From Eutreptiella sp. 'Long Island Sound 2002' (lineage: Eukaryota; Euglenozoa; Euglenophyceae; Eutreptiales; Eutreptiaceae), in contig OZ038379.1 in assembly GCA_964036045.1 (NCBI GenBank), positions 21,368,476 through 21,432,475 on the forward strand: DNA of 64,000 nt. The letters run 5' to 3'. The position numbers and the translations under genes were made by a program. Below are positions 36,276 through 46,550 of the stretch, in pieces. Numbering within the stretch: the first letter of the stretch is position 1; every line of letters starts with the position of its first letter. The notes below the pieces were generated by a model, which did no database searches, was not told the DNA's origin, and saw only the letters and a list, made by a program, of their open reading frames with translations.

Positions 36276-37611
36276 CTAGCAACGAATGGTTGAAAATGAC
36301 GGTATTCATAAACCACGACTCCACGCAGCTTTCCCAAACGCACAATGGGACTTGGGTTTACCGCGGCGCCAAGACACGACTTTCGCCATGTGGGGTCCGC
36401 TATTTCACACATTGGAATGGTAACAATTTCAAATGACCATCGAAGTATGCACAAAAAAAAGTTTTGCCATGAGACTTGAAACCCAATCGTGCACCAATTG
36501 TCCGCATGTCCCTTTGTACGCCATGTGAGGTGGCATGTGGAGGCTCAAGGTATCCCATCCTCGTAGTAAACTCCTCCCTTATGATTTCTAACACTTGCCG
36601 TTGTGTGGCACATTGGCAAATCATTTGTGCAACTTCTCGGTCGCCCATCAACAAGATGCCGGTGTTAATTGAAATAGCAAACATTACTCGTGCATACCCG
36701 GATTTGGAGTTGGTTTGTCGGGCACCACGTCCGCCAAATAAATGGATCGGTTTTGCAACCACGAACGCTTGGTGGTGCTTTGTGGTTGCGAACTCTACAC
36801 AATGAATGCATCAAGGACGAGATGCGCTAGGCGTCAGCATAAACGAAAGCTACTTTGGAGCGCAAGATGTCGCATGGCTCGGAGGGGCAAGATAAAGTCG
36901 CCATATCACACACTTTGTTTACCTCCGCATGCACACAATCCCGAAGGGTAGCAAATTTGGGTCAGTGAGGCCAATCAGTGAAGTTGCGAAAATAATGAAA
37001 TGTGAGCCTTTCTTGTCATCTCGCGCGCCATATTCAATTGCGATACGATCGCATCTTGCTACCGTACCAATGAACTACGATGCATATGCCACACGAAACC
37101 AAATGCCGTTGAACAGGGAGCTTCAAGAGCACGACGATACCAAACTTTTCCGATCAAAGTATCCGTCTTGGAGGGCACTCCGATTTGTGACAACGCCTTG
37201 ACAACCCTTGTTGATGTCATTCGCCTTATTGGTGATCGCGGACAACACATTTGGAATGTTTGTTGCGTTGGCGGGTGATGAGTTGCAAAAAATGGAATTA
37301 TGAGAACGCAACATGCATTATCAAATTGCTAAGGAAAATATCACGGGAGTCAGCAATTTCTTTGGGAGAGCGAATGCTGACACTCTTGGCGCGCAAGAAT
37401 GGGATGCGAAATTGAAGGCAAATTTTGAGAAAGTCAAGGCAAATATCGCGACTGGGCACACAATCAAAACTTACAAGACTGGACTGGGCTGGACTCGCAC
37501 AGGACATGCTATCCCGAGGCCAGAGCGTTTGATGCTAAGGGTCCACTGGAAATCCGAGAGCGGGCAGCCCACGATGGAGCCAAGGGTGTTGCGGAGGATA
37601 GAACTGGACCG

Positions 37612-38220
37612 CTAGAGCTCTGAAGAAAGCTCAGCAGACCCGGAAGACGTGGACCGCAGGAGATAATTGACGCGGCAAGCGCCAATGCAGTAGCGTAATA
37701 GGGCGTGCTGGCACTGTGGTAAGGGTAAGTGACACATGACGTGACATAGCCGTTCCTGACGGTCGATGACTTCTCTAAGGGAGCGGAGGAGGAAGGGGGC
37801 ACTATCGGGGTGGTGCACAGGAGTGCCCAAGACTGTCAAAACAGAATCGGGGACAAATTGATGAAAAGTGCAATGCCGAGACGGGTAGTGAGGGGAGAGC
37901 TCTGGTGTTAGGCCACGGTTAAGACCTGGTCTCCAAACATGGTTTTTAGAAATTTTTAGGTTCGCACCAATACGCGCACCGCGGACACGGAGAAGGTCCC
38001 AGCGTTGGATGGCTAGCGAAAGCGGGGCGACAAATGCGAGATCGTCCAAATAAAAACCACTCCGGAACCCGGACCAACCGCGTCAAAAATCGTGCGGTAA
38101 GCCCCCATCGCCCAAGCTACCCCCCCGACAGGATCACCCTGCTGGGACCCTTGTTGGCAGGACAAGAGGGAACCACCTGGGGAAAAGAGGGGTGTGTGCT
38201 GGCCGTAACAAGTGTGAATC
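37612..38220 (-). pseudogene. reverse transcriptase fragment (non-LTR type), frameshifted
   Basis: On the minus strand the RT motif SQQGDPVGGVAWAMG lies at 38159-38110, followed by FYLDDLAFVAPL (catalytic YLDD, near 38057-38020) in another frame. Then comes a long open C-terminal part, including KISKNHVWRPG, VLGTPVHHPDSAPFLLRSL, and LPLPQCQHALLRYCIGACRV. The one-frame jump between the two catalytic motifs and the lack of an intact N-terminus show a dead copy. It belongs to a different lineage from the element at 15.4-17.6 kb, judging by QQGDP/YLDD. It lies upstream of the known SufD-like exons and may sit in an intron of that gene. Confidence 0.75.
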
Positions 38221-38949
38221 CAGTTCTGTCACAATTTGACAGTGGATGCGCGTGCGCAATGCTGGTGAATCGTACAGTCAGCGCTGGTATTTCTACTTAG
38301 TCAATCCCCGGGGAACTGAGACTTTGAGGGCAATCTTGATCTCGAGGGATGCATCCAAATGCCTCAAAACTGGCAACCATTTGGAACGCATGCGGTGTAA
38401 TCTCTGTCACGTTGGGCAATTTCGTGTATAAGATATTTCAGGGTAGTTCTAAGGGTCAACGTACTGTATCCTTTGTTGGGATGCTTGTTTTTTTGCCGAA
38501 AACCCAACTTGAATGTCTCACGAATTGGGAATAACTTTGCATCGACGTATTCCAAACAGCCGAAGTTAGCCTCCACACACGACCGTACATGCACGCTTGT
38601 GGAGAGGCGTTCGGCACACACGTGCATATGTGCCGTGTCACAAGGGGAATAGATCTAGTGCTGAGATGCACCCACGGACACGAAATCGAGCAATCGGTGA
38701 GATGTAAAGATACGGATATCGTACTACTGCACCTATATGTCTGCATGCTTGTCATGCAGGTTATGGCAGTTGGAAGTATCTAGAAGTGCACGTTCCTATT
38801 TCTTACTATTTCCTTGAAACTTGCAGCAGGCACGCGTTTGCATTCACAAGAGAAGCGGGAGGTTAACGGCAACACAGGCTAAACGAAAAATTGCCAAATT
38901 TACAGAGTTGCAGCGGCCTTCAGGCCCCTCGACAGCGCTGGGCAACCTG

Positions 38950-39180
38950 AAGAACCGGATCACCAGTTGACGTTGGGCATGCTGGTTGTAAGAAAAGGGG
39001 ATCAACTCATGATACTGGTAGAAAACAGGATCAGTGACAGTGGGCATCCTGGTTTTAATAAAATCAGGTCAGTATTCCTGAGCACCCTGATTTAACCGGT
39101 TCACCAGCTGTCAGGTACCGCTGGGCACTCTGGTTGTTGAACAGCATCACATACAACGCTGGGCACCGATAACCGCATCC
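38950..39180. repeat. degenerate tandem repeat upstream of the FF gene
   Basis: ACCGGATCACCAGTTGACG followed by TTGGGCATGCTGGTTGT recurs in altered form at about 39025 and 39095, with a weaker fourth copy at 39160, spaced about 65-75 bp. It ends about 100 bp before the FF-protein start and may include its promoter. Confidence 0.65.
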
Positions 39181-39275
39181 TGATTGGTAACAAAGAAAGG
39201 CTCATTACACGGCACGGTGCTTTTCACCACTTTTCACAGGTCAAGATGTCATGGCAATGGTATTCATGATACTTG

Positions 39276-40955
39276 ATGTCTACGAATGCTCCATCGTTGG
39301 GTGTGCCAGATGCCAAGGCCGTGCAAATTTTTCGTCACCTGCTGCGCGAGAAGAAAGTGGATCCATATTCCACGTGGAGGCAGGAGCTTCCAAAACTTGT
39401 TGGAGACCGCAGATATGATATTCTACCTTCGTTGGCAGATAAACGGAGGGTTTTTGAGCACTTTGCACAGGAAATGAAAGAAAAAGATATCAACCTGTTG
39501 ACCAGAGGAAACAAGCAGCCACATGCAGCAGGGGAGCTGCAAGACCGCAGGTTGGAGACGGTCCATTCATCTGTGCGCCTGCCCTCGCCTTCTCGGTCCT
39601 CATCAGAGGATGAGGGAGATTCGCCAGCTCGCTCTTCTTCTGTATCTACTGCCTCCTCAAGCTCGCGGTCGACCGAGTCTCTGCTACTTTCGGATCCCGA
39701 ACCGGAATCCGATGTAGAAACTATCTCCAGCAGTGATTCGCCTGCGAGAAGTACCCCACGGCTATCGCCCAGCCGAGATGACAGGTCATCATCTAGCAGC
39801 AGACAGTCTTCCATGGAGAAGGTGGAGGTCAAACGAAAAGCAGAGCGCCGGACGAAAGCCTCCAAGGAAAAGACGAAACGCTCCAAGCTTGGCAAACGAA
39901 AAAAGGGAAGGGACAAGGGGAAAAAAGAGGGACGAAAGGAGAAAAAAAGTCGCGCAATACGATCGAGGGACAGCCCCGCGAGGAAGAAACCACGAAAACA
40001 TAGCAAGCGTGGAAAGGAGAGAGCCCATGGACGCAAAACCAAAGCTCCTCAGGTTGAAGGGGCGCGGAAAGATGTGCAGAAGCCGTCCAGACGCTCACAA
40101 GAGAGGCAGGACGAGGAGGAAGAGAAACGGACGCGAGGCCGAGAGAAGGAACCACAGAGTCAGATTCACATAAGTGACTCGCCACAACCACATGTACAGG
40201 AAGTGAGGCATCGCACGGTGCCCCAGCAGGAGCATGGCAAGGATGTGCGAAAACGCCCCCGTAGTCCCACAGGGGATGAGGAGGACTGGCAAAGGTCAAG
40301 ACGGGGGACTTTGCGCGACACTGCACCATCGAATCGCGAAAGAACTGAAGCACGCCACAGTTCTGCCGCCGAGTTGGATCGTGACCCAGATTTGGATGGA
40401 CGCAGACGGAACCCAGCCTGGTACCAGTATTCATCAAAACCACCGCAGCCTCCAACAAAGCCGCTTGAAAGCGGATTTTCGTTTGAACCTCCGCGGCAAG
40501 GAGGTTTCAAAATCACAGTCACAAATTATGCTGCAACCACGAGCCAAGAGCATGTCCAGCACTCTCAGCCGACAGAGTACTCGGACAACCCGAGCAGGCC
40601 TTTCCGTTCCTCGGGAAACGCACCCCGTCAGCGTCAGCGGTCGCCCTATGACTCTTCGGCAGTCCAGCGCTCCCAGCGGGCGGAGTACCCGGACAACCCG
40701 AGCAGGCCTTTCCGTTCCTCGGGAAACGCACCCCGTCAGCGTCAGAGGTTGCCCTATGACTCTTCGGCAGTCGGTCGACAGACATATCATAAAGTGACGC
40801 CCCACAAACGACAAGTCGTGCGAGAACAAGCTTTACCCACTCAGCGGCAACTGGCTTTAGAAAGCACAAACCGGGACCACCGGGACCCGTTTCCCCTGCG
40901 GGAACAAGGGGGGGCACCAGCAAGGCGATTTGTGGTCAGGAAAAAACATGAATAG
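39276..40955 (+). CDS. FF-domain protein with basic, serine/arginine-rich tail
   Basis: Open frame of 559 codons, the longest in the window, with an in-frame stop just upstream (39267). Residues ~14-68 form one FF domain (AVQIFRHLLREKKVDPYSTW, then ELPKLVGDRRYDILPS and RRVFEHFAQEM), the module of PRP40- and TCERG1-type factors that link RNA polymerase II to splicing. The rest is low complexity: Ser/Glu/Asp-rich with repeated DSPAR (residues ~110-175), a Lys/Arg block (~185-260) with many nuclear-localisation-like runs, and two tandem copies of a 36-residue unit at ~429-500 (DNPSRPFRSSGNAPRQRQR in each). A nuclear role in splicing or transcription is likely. Family members usually carry WW domains and several FF domains; I see none here, so this may be a stand-alone single-FF protein or the last exon of a longer gene. 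Between the stop at 39267 and the FF domain an acceptor TGTGCCAG ends at 39311. Confidence 0.75.
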   Translation: MSTNAPSLGVPDAKAVQIFRHLLREKKVDPYSTWRQELPKLVGDRRYDILPSLADKRRVFEHFAQEMKEKDINLLTRGNKQPHAAGELQDRRLETVHSSVRLPSPSRSSSEDEGDSPARSSSVSTASSSSRSTESLLLSDPEPESDVETISSSDSPARSTPRLSPSRDDRSSSSSRQSSMEKVEVKRKAERRTKASKEKTKRSKLGKRKKGRDKGKKEGRKEKKSRAIRSRDSPARKKPRKHSKRGKERAHGRKTKAPQVEGARKDVQKPSRRSQERQDEEEEKRTRGREKEPQSQIHISDSPQPHVQEVRHRTVPQQEHGKDVRKRPRSPTGDEEDWQRSRRGTLRDTAPSNRERTEARHSSAAELDRDPDLDGRRRNPAWYQYSSKPPQPPTKPLESGFSFEPPRQGGFKITVTNYAATTSQEHVQHSQPTEYSDNPSRPFRSSGNAPRQRQRSPYDSSAVQRSQRAEYPDNPSRPFRSSGNAPRQRQRLPYDSSAVGRQTYHKVTPHKRQVVREQALPTQRQLALESTNRDHRDPFPLREQGGAPARRFVVRKKHE

Positions 40956-43025
40956 ATTCGTGTTGGGATGGTTCCCTGTTGATCTTGGTTGCATAGTACA
41001 AGCAGCAATTTACATGCGGGCCATTATGTTGGGACAATGGGTCTGAGGGCCAAATCGGCGACGCAAAAACGACCCAGGCAGCTCAGCCCCGCTTTTTTTT
41101 TCTTCTCCGGGGGTTGCGTTCGCAATGCAGCTGTTGGGCATCTGGAAGACCCAAATGGGTCTGCATTGAACAAAATGTGCACCTATTCAGGAGTGGCATA
41201 TTTCGCGTGCTCCTCCATGTCTGAGGAGACCCACGAGCATGTCCCTTATGGCACCAGCTGGTGGAAACATTTTGCATGTTGGGGCCGGCCCGCTCTGGGC
41301 TCATCGCCACGAAAAATTCAACAGCAGATTTGGGAGGGGATGCCACAGCGCAAAGTTGTCCCAACAGTGGCGTTGGCACCAGGTGCCCTTCTGGGGAGTG
41401 GCAAACGGGCATAAGGAGCATAATTAGCCCGCCAGAGGTGGACAGGTGTGAGCTTGCATCCTGTGGACAGCAGAACATGCACAAACACAGAGCGGGGCGA
41501 GACGGTTGGACCAGCAAACACGCGAGCAAAAGCCCAAATCCTACCCTGTTGTTGCGCTTTTTCTGACAACGAGCCCCTGCATCTGGTTTGAGGGAACATT
41601 ACAATTTTTGAGGCATGTTTGTGCGAAGAGTGACAGGTGTTTGCATTTTCTGGATGTGTGCAAATTTTGCTGATTCGGGAGCACAGTGTTCTACAACTGG
41701 GATGCAATGATGTGGCACGTGGGTGGTGCACAACCAACGTTTCGTACACCCAATTTTGCCCTGCCTGGCTGTCTAATCACTTCTTCCTCAATTTTTTTTC
41801 CACGCCTTTCAACTAACATCATTGCTTTTTGTGAAACAAAGTACGTGTGAGTGCTGTCTGACCCGGAATAATGGTATTCATTGTCCAAGCAAATAAAGTA
41901 GTGCCGCGGATCCATCCGTGCATGCGCATGCTCTGTTGGATGGACACAGTGTCAAGTCTGACGTGCTGCTGGGCTGTGGGCTGGTGAAAGTGTGCTGGGC
42001 GTGATTGCATGTCATTTAGATCATGGTGTGTTGGTGTTGGGGTGACTCCGGGATCGCATGCATGTGTACACGTGTGTTTGTTCCTTGACCTGCCTTTACT
42101 GTGGGTGTATTTAAAGATGCTCTTCCTCCCTGCTGTTTTTCCGACAACGCAATTTCAGGTACATCTCAAAACTAACGTTGAAATTGATCATCAGTTTCAA
42201 TTGTCCTCTTGTTTGTGCCGTGTTTCCAATCTGTCACACGTTTGCGGGGTTGTATGGTTGTGCCACATTTTTCAAGCCATCAAATCCCCTCGTTGAGGTA
42301 GGTGAGGGATGGAGCCAACATCGAAGTGCTGGTCCTGTGTCCATGGGAAACTTGTTGTACAGCATGTCCAGAGGCCTACCCGTGCCAGAAGGCGCGCTGA
42401 AGGACCCAGGTGTGTACACGCTGTGAGGAAGACCCACGACTGAACGACTTCAGAAAATGAGATTGATTGATCTACTTCCGTGCCTGTTGGTCGCTAAATA
42501 TTCTTCCATGTGCTAGTTTGAAGTGCACACACAGAATGCACGTGATGTACCACACCAAAAGAAATTTTTCAGGGGGCAAGAAAGCCTTTACACTGTTGGA
42601 TGAGCCAGGAGGGCATTTCAATGAGCAGCATGCTGCAGGTGCACCAAGCCTCAGCCATTCGGCAGCAGTATGATGTCCATTTCCTGGGCAAAATATGCCA
42701 ATGTGGACATTAGGTAAACTGGTAGTTTGGCATTTTTTTGTAGCTGCATTCCCGCCACCCTAGTCGGGCACCTCCGAACGGTTGGCTATGCGGCCCAGGT
42801 GTGATCCGACGGTTCGCACCGCCCCTCACCCCAATATAGGGGAGGGTAGCATCAGCTTGGGTATTCGCAGCCGTACTGCGAACCTCAGGGGGGTAGGCTC
42901 TTGAGGCGGACAAGGGGTTAGCTTTACAATAGACACACGTATATAGGGGGGGTTGGAAGGCAAGTGCAGACGTGAGGCCATAGCAACTCGGGGCGGTGGC
43001 TTCGGACCACACCGCCATGAAGGTA
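40956..43025. other. no supported gene
   Basis: Short frames on both strands, none with splice or family support. The region follows the FF gene and probably includes its 3' end. Confidence 0.55.
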
Positions 43026-43027
43026 CA

Positions 43028-44905
43028 TCACCCCAAATGGTCCAAGATCAATTTTGGAAAAATGCGTTTTTGACCCATTTTTGACCCATTTTTGGTCCCA
43101 AAACGGCCCCTTTTCAAGGCATTTTGGGATTTTCGGAGGGCCAAAACGGGCCACCACGGGCTCAAAACGGCCTAAAAACACTTGTTTGAGCATCCCAAGT
43201 GGTCTAGGAACAACTTTGGAAAAAAAATCATTTTTTTCGCCCTGGGGACCACGGTGGACCCGCCGTTGGCCCCAACCGTGCGCGGGCCGGCCTGCCCTCC
43301 GGCTCCACCAAGTGACCACTGGTACGGGGGTCTAGGCGTCTCGTTGGGCGATTTTGAGGCTTGGAAACCACAAAATATGGGGGGTTGCGGGTGGGCTAGG
43401 TGCCCTCGGAATTCGGTTTTGAGCCACGTAGCCCAAGATACGCCCCGTTCTTGGTTTCGGGCCTGTTTAACACAAACAGCGCACATTTAGGCCATTTTTG
43501 GCCATTTTTTGGGCTGTTTCTCGGACATATCGTGGAGCGAAAGGGCAAGAAAGGGCTCTTGGTCACGGGGCAATCGAGGCGCACGTGGAGTGTAGGAACC
43601 GTTGGCCTTGTTTGGCCGTTTTGATTGGGCATCGGGGCCGTTGTGGGCCAGAAAAGGCTGTTTTGGGGCACAAAATGCGCAGTTTTGGGAGGGCACCTCC
43701 CAACTTGGCGCCCCCGCCCCGAGGCGCCACCGGTGAGTTTTTGGCTCAAAACTTGGAGGTGGCAAGGCCACCACCTAGGCTCTAGGATGGCTAAAGTAGA
43801 GTTAAGCCCGAGGCGTTGGGAAGGGGCAGTGGCCAAAACGGAATGGTGACGTGCTTGCTTGCTTTGTTTGTGCACCCCCAATGGTCCGGGATCACTTTTG
43901 GAAAAACGTGTTCTTGACCCATTTTTGACCCATTTTTGGTCCCAAAACGGCCCATTTTCAAGGCATTTTGGGATTTTCGGAGGGCCAAAACGCGTCACGA
44001 CAGACTCAAAATTGGCTACAATCATTTGTTTGAGCATCCCGAATGGTCCAAGATCACTTTTGGAATAACGCGTTTTTGAGCCACTTATGACCCATTTTTT
44101 GGTCCCAACACGGCGCATTTTCAAGGCATTTTGTGATTCTCCATGGGCCAAAGCGCGTCACCACGGGCTCAAAATGGGTCAAAAACACCTGTTTGAGCAT
44201 CCCAAATGGTCTAGGATCAGTTTTGGAAAAATGTGTTTTTGACCCATTTTTGACCCATTTTTGGTCCCAAAACGGCCCATTTTCAAGGCATTTTGGGATT
44301 TTCCATGGGCCAAAACGTGTCACCACGGGCTCAAAACGGGCTAAAAACACTTGTTTGAGCATCCCAAGTGGTCTAGCAACAACTTTGGAAAAAAATCATT
44401 TTTTTCGCCGGTGGACCCACCGTTGGCCACCACCGTGCGCAGGCTGGGCTGCCCTCTGGCTCCACCAAGTGACCACTGGTAGGGGGTCTAGGCGTCTTGT
44501 TGGGCGAATCTGAGGCTTGGAAACCACAAAAAGTGGGTGGTTGCGGGTGGACTGCCCGTTCTGGGTTTTGGGGCTTGTCCACACAAACTGCGCAAAGTTT
44601 GGGCCCATTTCAGCCATTTTTGGGCCGTTTCTTGGACATATTGTGGAATTAGAGGGCGACAAAGAGCTCTTTCTCACGGGGCAATGAAGGCGCACGTGGT
44701 CGGTAGCCACCGTTTCCCTTCGTTTGTCCCTTTTGATTGGGTTTCGGGGCCGTTTTGGGCCAAAAAAAGTTGTTTTGGGGGACAAAATGCGCAGTTTTGG
44801 GAGGGCACCTCCCAACTTGGCGCCCCCGCCCCGGGGCGCCACCGGTGAGTTTTTGGCTCAAAACTTGGAGGTGGCAAGGCCACCACCTAGGGAATAGGAT
44901 GGCAT
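43028..44905. repeat. composite satellite: ~162-bp units plus duplicated ~520-bp block
   Basis: A unit beginning CATCCCAAATGGTCTAGGATCA recurs near 43031, 43192 (partial), 43874, 44036, 44201 and 44362 (partial), spaced 161-165 bp. A second block starting TTTTTTCGCC and ending GGTGGCAAGGCCACCACCTAG is present at about 43228-43790 and again at 44400-44905. The arrangement is therefore A-B, A-A-A-B. Internal doublets of TTTTTGACCCA occur in each unit. The minus frame stays partly open over the array, but this follows from the repeat and I do not call a gene. Confidence 0.9.
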
Positions 44906-45570
44906 GTGGCTATGATCAATTGCGGTCCAGTCTCCAGTGCAAGGATGTGACTGTAATGTCACTTTGACTCAACCTTCACATCGGCTGCATAAATTGTTCC
45001 GTGCTCTGAATCTATTCTTTGCTTGTTTTCACCGTGCTAAATTTGGACACTTGACACTTACTGGGATTGCTCATTGAGCCAAGCCAACCCAAACTACACC
45101 AAATAGGCAGTCTGGTTGTTTAAATGCTCCCACAAGGGGCAGTGCAATGTAGAGATCGGAGGCTGAGAAATCATACCTTGCTCCTCCACCAAAACAGCAA
45201 ACCAGGTGGTGCATAGGTTTATGAGGCTGCTGGCAGGGGCAGATATGGCATTTAGATCAGCACTGATCAACCAATTACTCACACAAAAGGGAAGCAGCAA
45301 ACATCATAACTCCCTTATGTGTTGTTGATACGTCCTCCCAGCATCACCCCACACTATCAGTAAAGCCTCATTGTTCTTCTTTTGAAGGAGCACTGCAATC
45401 ACTCTGTCTCAGGGCTGCAGTTAGATTTAAATGCAGAAGGCAGAAGGCAGTCACCATTTCGTAGTGCAACCCAACAAAATCATTCTGGAAAACCAGATTG
45501 TGACACGGACAGCGATTGTGCACCTTCCCCACCAGCTCAGTCCCAACACTCAGTTCTGGTTGGTTTGGGG

Positions 45571-45765
45571 GAATCCTTGCACTGCGCGCGCTGCTTTTAG
45601 ACAAGGTCCTCCCTAAAGAACCCCCAGGCACACCCCTTCCAAATGCCTCTAAATTTAGGTCACCCAAACTACCCTAGCTAAAGACAAATGCAAGCTACCT
45701 TCCCCTCACATAAGACATCATGCAAAATGCGGAAAGCCACACACATACCCTCTTTTCTGTTCAAC
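45571..45765. repeat. dispersed ~200-bp repeat, copy 2
   Basis: Second copy of the repeat at 12748-12978, in the same orientation, differing by small indels and point changes. Confidence 0.9.
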
Positions 45766-46310
45766 TGTCAATATGAATACATTCGATCCACTCCTATTCC
45801 CTGTTTGACATTCTTTCATGTTCAACTGGTGTATCAGCCCCCTTAGGCGTCCTCTTTTTACACAGGGTGTATCTGTTGCCCAGCAAAGTGCCCATAGCAA
45901 TGCCCTGAAAGTATCCATGAAATTCACAATGCAGCAGATCATCCTTACTGTGTGTGCCTCTCCTTCTCAATCGGTGGAGCCACTGCTGAATTTCTCAACA
46001 TCAGCAAAAAGAACCCCACCACATTGATTTTCACAACAAAACCATCATTCTTGACATTTTAATGAGGTAGCCGCCCACATGTCATGTCTACTTCTACTGC
46101 AACACCCTGAAAATTCAGTCGACTTGTGGCAGTGGCTTGTGGTTTTCAGGTGCCGTGTTTTCAAAAGATCTGAACAGTGTGGCCCATGTTACCAAACCTA
46201 AGTGGCCCAGCATTAAGAAATATAGAACCCCCTCACCCACCAAAAACCCTTGTGGGCGATATCTAAATATCTAAATATTACTACACCCCTCTCCCCTTAA
46301 ATCTAGCTAA

Positions 46311-46336
46311 CAAGCAAGCAAGCAAGCAAGCAAGCA
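46311..46336 (+). repeat. (AAGC)n tetranucleotide tract 5' of the BolA gene
   Basis: Six CAAG/AAGC units about 215 bp before the BolA ATG. It may fall in the promoter or 5' UTR; no TATA-type element could be called. Confidence 0.9.
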
Positions 46337-46550
46337 ACAAGCACTTCTCCTTTCCATTTTGGCCATTGCTCCGTTCCAACGCTTCGGGCTTGACTCTACT
46401 TTGCCAATGCCAGGCAAGGTACCCTGTCTGCTCCCTCCTGCACGGCCTTGCACCGAGAAGAAAAACCTGAACCCAATGGGGAAGAAAGCACCTCTGTCCC
46501 TATTACCTTGTCCTTACTTCGCTCTTTATTTTCCCTCTCAGCTCAGCATC

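Larger units (their letters stand above)
44906..46550. other. no supported gene; contains dispersed repeat copy 2 and the BolA upstream region
   Basis: Unique sequence with short TE-like frames, the 200-bp repeat at 45571-45765 and the AAGC tract. The 100-150 bp before 46551 are pyrimidine-rich. Confidence 0.55.

Noticed and set aside
39335-40042. 235-codon minus-strand ORF
   Set aside because: It is the antisense shadow of the FF-protein Ser/Lys-rich tail (Phe/Leu/Ser-rich translation).
39829-40458. 209-codon minus-strand ORF
   Set aside because: Antisense shadow of the same gene.
43396-44362. Long minus ORFs (up to 251 codons) in 43-44.4 kb
   Set aside because: They arise from the satellite units and break at unit junctions; no sign of selection can be judged here.
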